DNA of 6,787 bases from Deinococcus rhizophilus (GTDB lineage Bacteria; Deinococcota; Deinococci; Deinococcales; Deinococcaceae), in NCBI RefSeq assembly GCF_030271215.1, contig NZ_JASNGB010000159.1:1-6787 (forward strand). The letters are read 5' to 3'. The number at the start of each line of letters is the position of its first letter. The first letter of the stretch is position 1. A program made the position numbers and the translations under genes. Shown here piece by piece: positions 6,134 through 6,787 of the stretch. The notes under the pieces were generated by a model. It saw only the letters and a list, made by a program, of their open reading frames with translations, was not told the origin of the DNA and did no database searches.

Positions 6134-6774
6134 TTGACGTTCAGGCCGACTGGTCCGGGGGCATCGAGGCACTGGTGGAAGAAGCCAACCTCTGGCTTGC
6201 CCGCCTGCTACCCGCAGACCGGGCCTTGCGGCCCAAGGATGAGGTCAATCCCCGGCTGGTGCGTCACTACACCACCCAGGGGCTGCTGCCGGCTCCGCGG
6301 CGGGAAGGGCGGGACGCCCGGTATGGCCGGCTCCACCTCGTGGCTCTGCTGGCCCTGCGCCGCCTGATGGCCGACGGACTGAGCGGCAGGGCGTTGACCG
6401 CGGCTCTGGTTGGGCAGGATGAGGCCGGTCTGGAGCAGCTGGCCCTGGAAGGCATCGTGGCTGCGGACGTTGGGCCAGTCAGTGACGATGACAACGAGGC
6501 GCTGCGCTACCTGCGCCAGCTCTCCGTCATGGGCGTCTCAAGACCCGCACGGGTCTCCAGACTCAGCGCACCCGCACCGGTCCCCGCCGCACTTCCGGAT
6601 TTCGTGCCGGGTTCCCAGAAGAAGGTGAGCCAGACGACCCGCGTGGTGGTGCGCCCTGATCTGGAACTGCAGATTGGCCAGGACTTCGAGTGGCCGGAAA
6701 CGGAACCGGAGTGGCGCGCCCTGCTGGGGGAACTCGGCGCGACGCTGCGTGACGTGCAGGGGGAGCAGGACTGA
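6130..6774 (+). CDS. MerR-family-like transcriptional regulator
   Basis: This is a DNA-binding regulator with a MerR-type winged helix. From the GTG at 6130-6132 it is 214 aa. Residues 11-30 (GIEALVEEANLWLARLLPAD) are followed by the MerR-like core at about 38-92. There, VNPRLVRHYTTQGLLPAPRR is the recognition helix and wing, and ARYGRLHLVALLALRRLMAD the following helices. No metal-binding cysteine pattern is present. The C-terminal part (about 140-214) is Pro/Ala-rich, then TTRVVVRPDLELQIGQDFEW. I associate this end with Deinococcus regulators that often lie before a von Willebrand A-domain gene, which cannot be tested here. The start was chosen because the extension upstream to 5983 is not protein-like and because the 14-aa ORF overlaps the GTG. 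The start has little ribosome binding site of its own. Its target is unknown; the palindrome at 6013-6022 is a candidate. Confidence -1.
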   Translation: MIDVQADWSGGIEALVEEANLWLARLLPADRALRPKDEVNPRLVRHYTTQGLLPAPRREGRDARYGRLHLVALLALRRLMADGLSGRALTAALVGQDEAGLEQLALEGIVAADVGPVSDDDNEALRYLRQLSVMGVSRPARVSRLSAPAPVPAALPDFVPGSQKKVSQTTRVVVRPDLELQIGQDFEWPETEPEWRALLGELGATLRDVQGEQD

Positions 6775-6779
6775 GCGTC

Positions 6780-6787
6780 ATGGGTTG
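6780..6787 (+). CDS. Possible start of a next gene, cut by the window edge
   Basis: An ATG at 6780-6782 lies 5 bp after the stop of the MerR-like gene, with AGGA at 6767-6770 as a possible ribosome binding site. Close spacing on the same strand suggests an operon partner. Only two codons are visible, so nothing can be said about the product. Confidence -1.

Overview
The window reads as the replication and partition core of a plasmid or secondary replicon from a Deinococcus-like bacterium. The DNA is GC-rich. The replication initiator (RPA-type), the ParA opening [10 protein letters not shown], the MerR-type regulator and the integrase opening MTTRRRSGEDTV all resemble the style I associate with Deinococcus plasmids. 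That taxonomic call comes from recognition, not from a search.

Layout from left to right. At 1-884 (minus) lies a tyrosine recombinase/integrase that is cut by the left window edge and split by a -1 frameshift near a G/C homopolymer. At 977-1588 (minus) is a small membrane protein with a coiled coil. It is divergent from 1728-2240 (plus), a secreted protein with a signal peptide and four cysteines. The 287-bp gap at 2241-2527 holds a dense cluster of inverted repeats, including an intrinsic terminator for parAB and a perfect 18-bp palindrome right behind parB. At 2528-4173 (minus) is a parA-parB operon with a 4-nt GTGA overlap. The 450-bp gap at 4174-4623 is the replication origin. It has a 15-bp operator-like palindrome, ten 15-bp iterons of consensus GTGACACACYNGTTG spaced by whole helical turns, and an AT-rich polypyrimidine stretch flanked by 9-bp inverted arms. 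At 4624-5967 (plus) is the replication initiator. At 6130-6774 (plus) is a MerR-like regulator, preceded by a 14-codon ORF that overlaps its start as GTGA. A further ORF may begin at 6780.

Working together: the initiator should bind the iterons and open the adjacent AT-rich DNA. ParA and ParB, transcribed divergently from the other side of the iterons, should segregate the replicon, with one or both palindromes as candidate ParB-binding or autoregulatory sites. The integrase could support dimer resolution or integration, but it looks broken here. The membrane/secreted pair is cargo of unknown function. I see no clearly new multi-gene system. The most interesting signals are non-coding: the origin architecture, the palindrome cluster behind parB, and the leader ORF coupled to the MerR-like gene.
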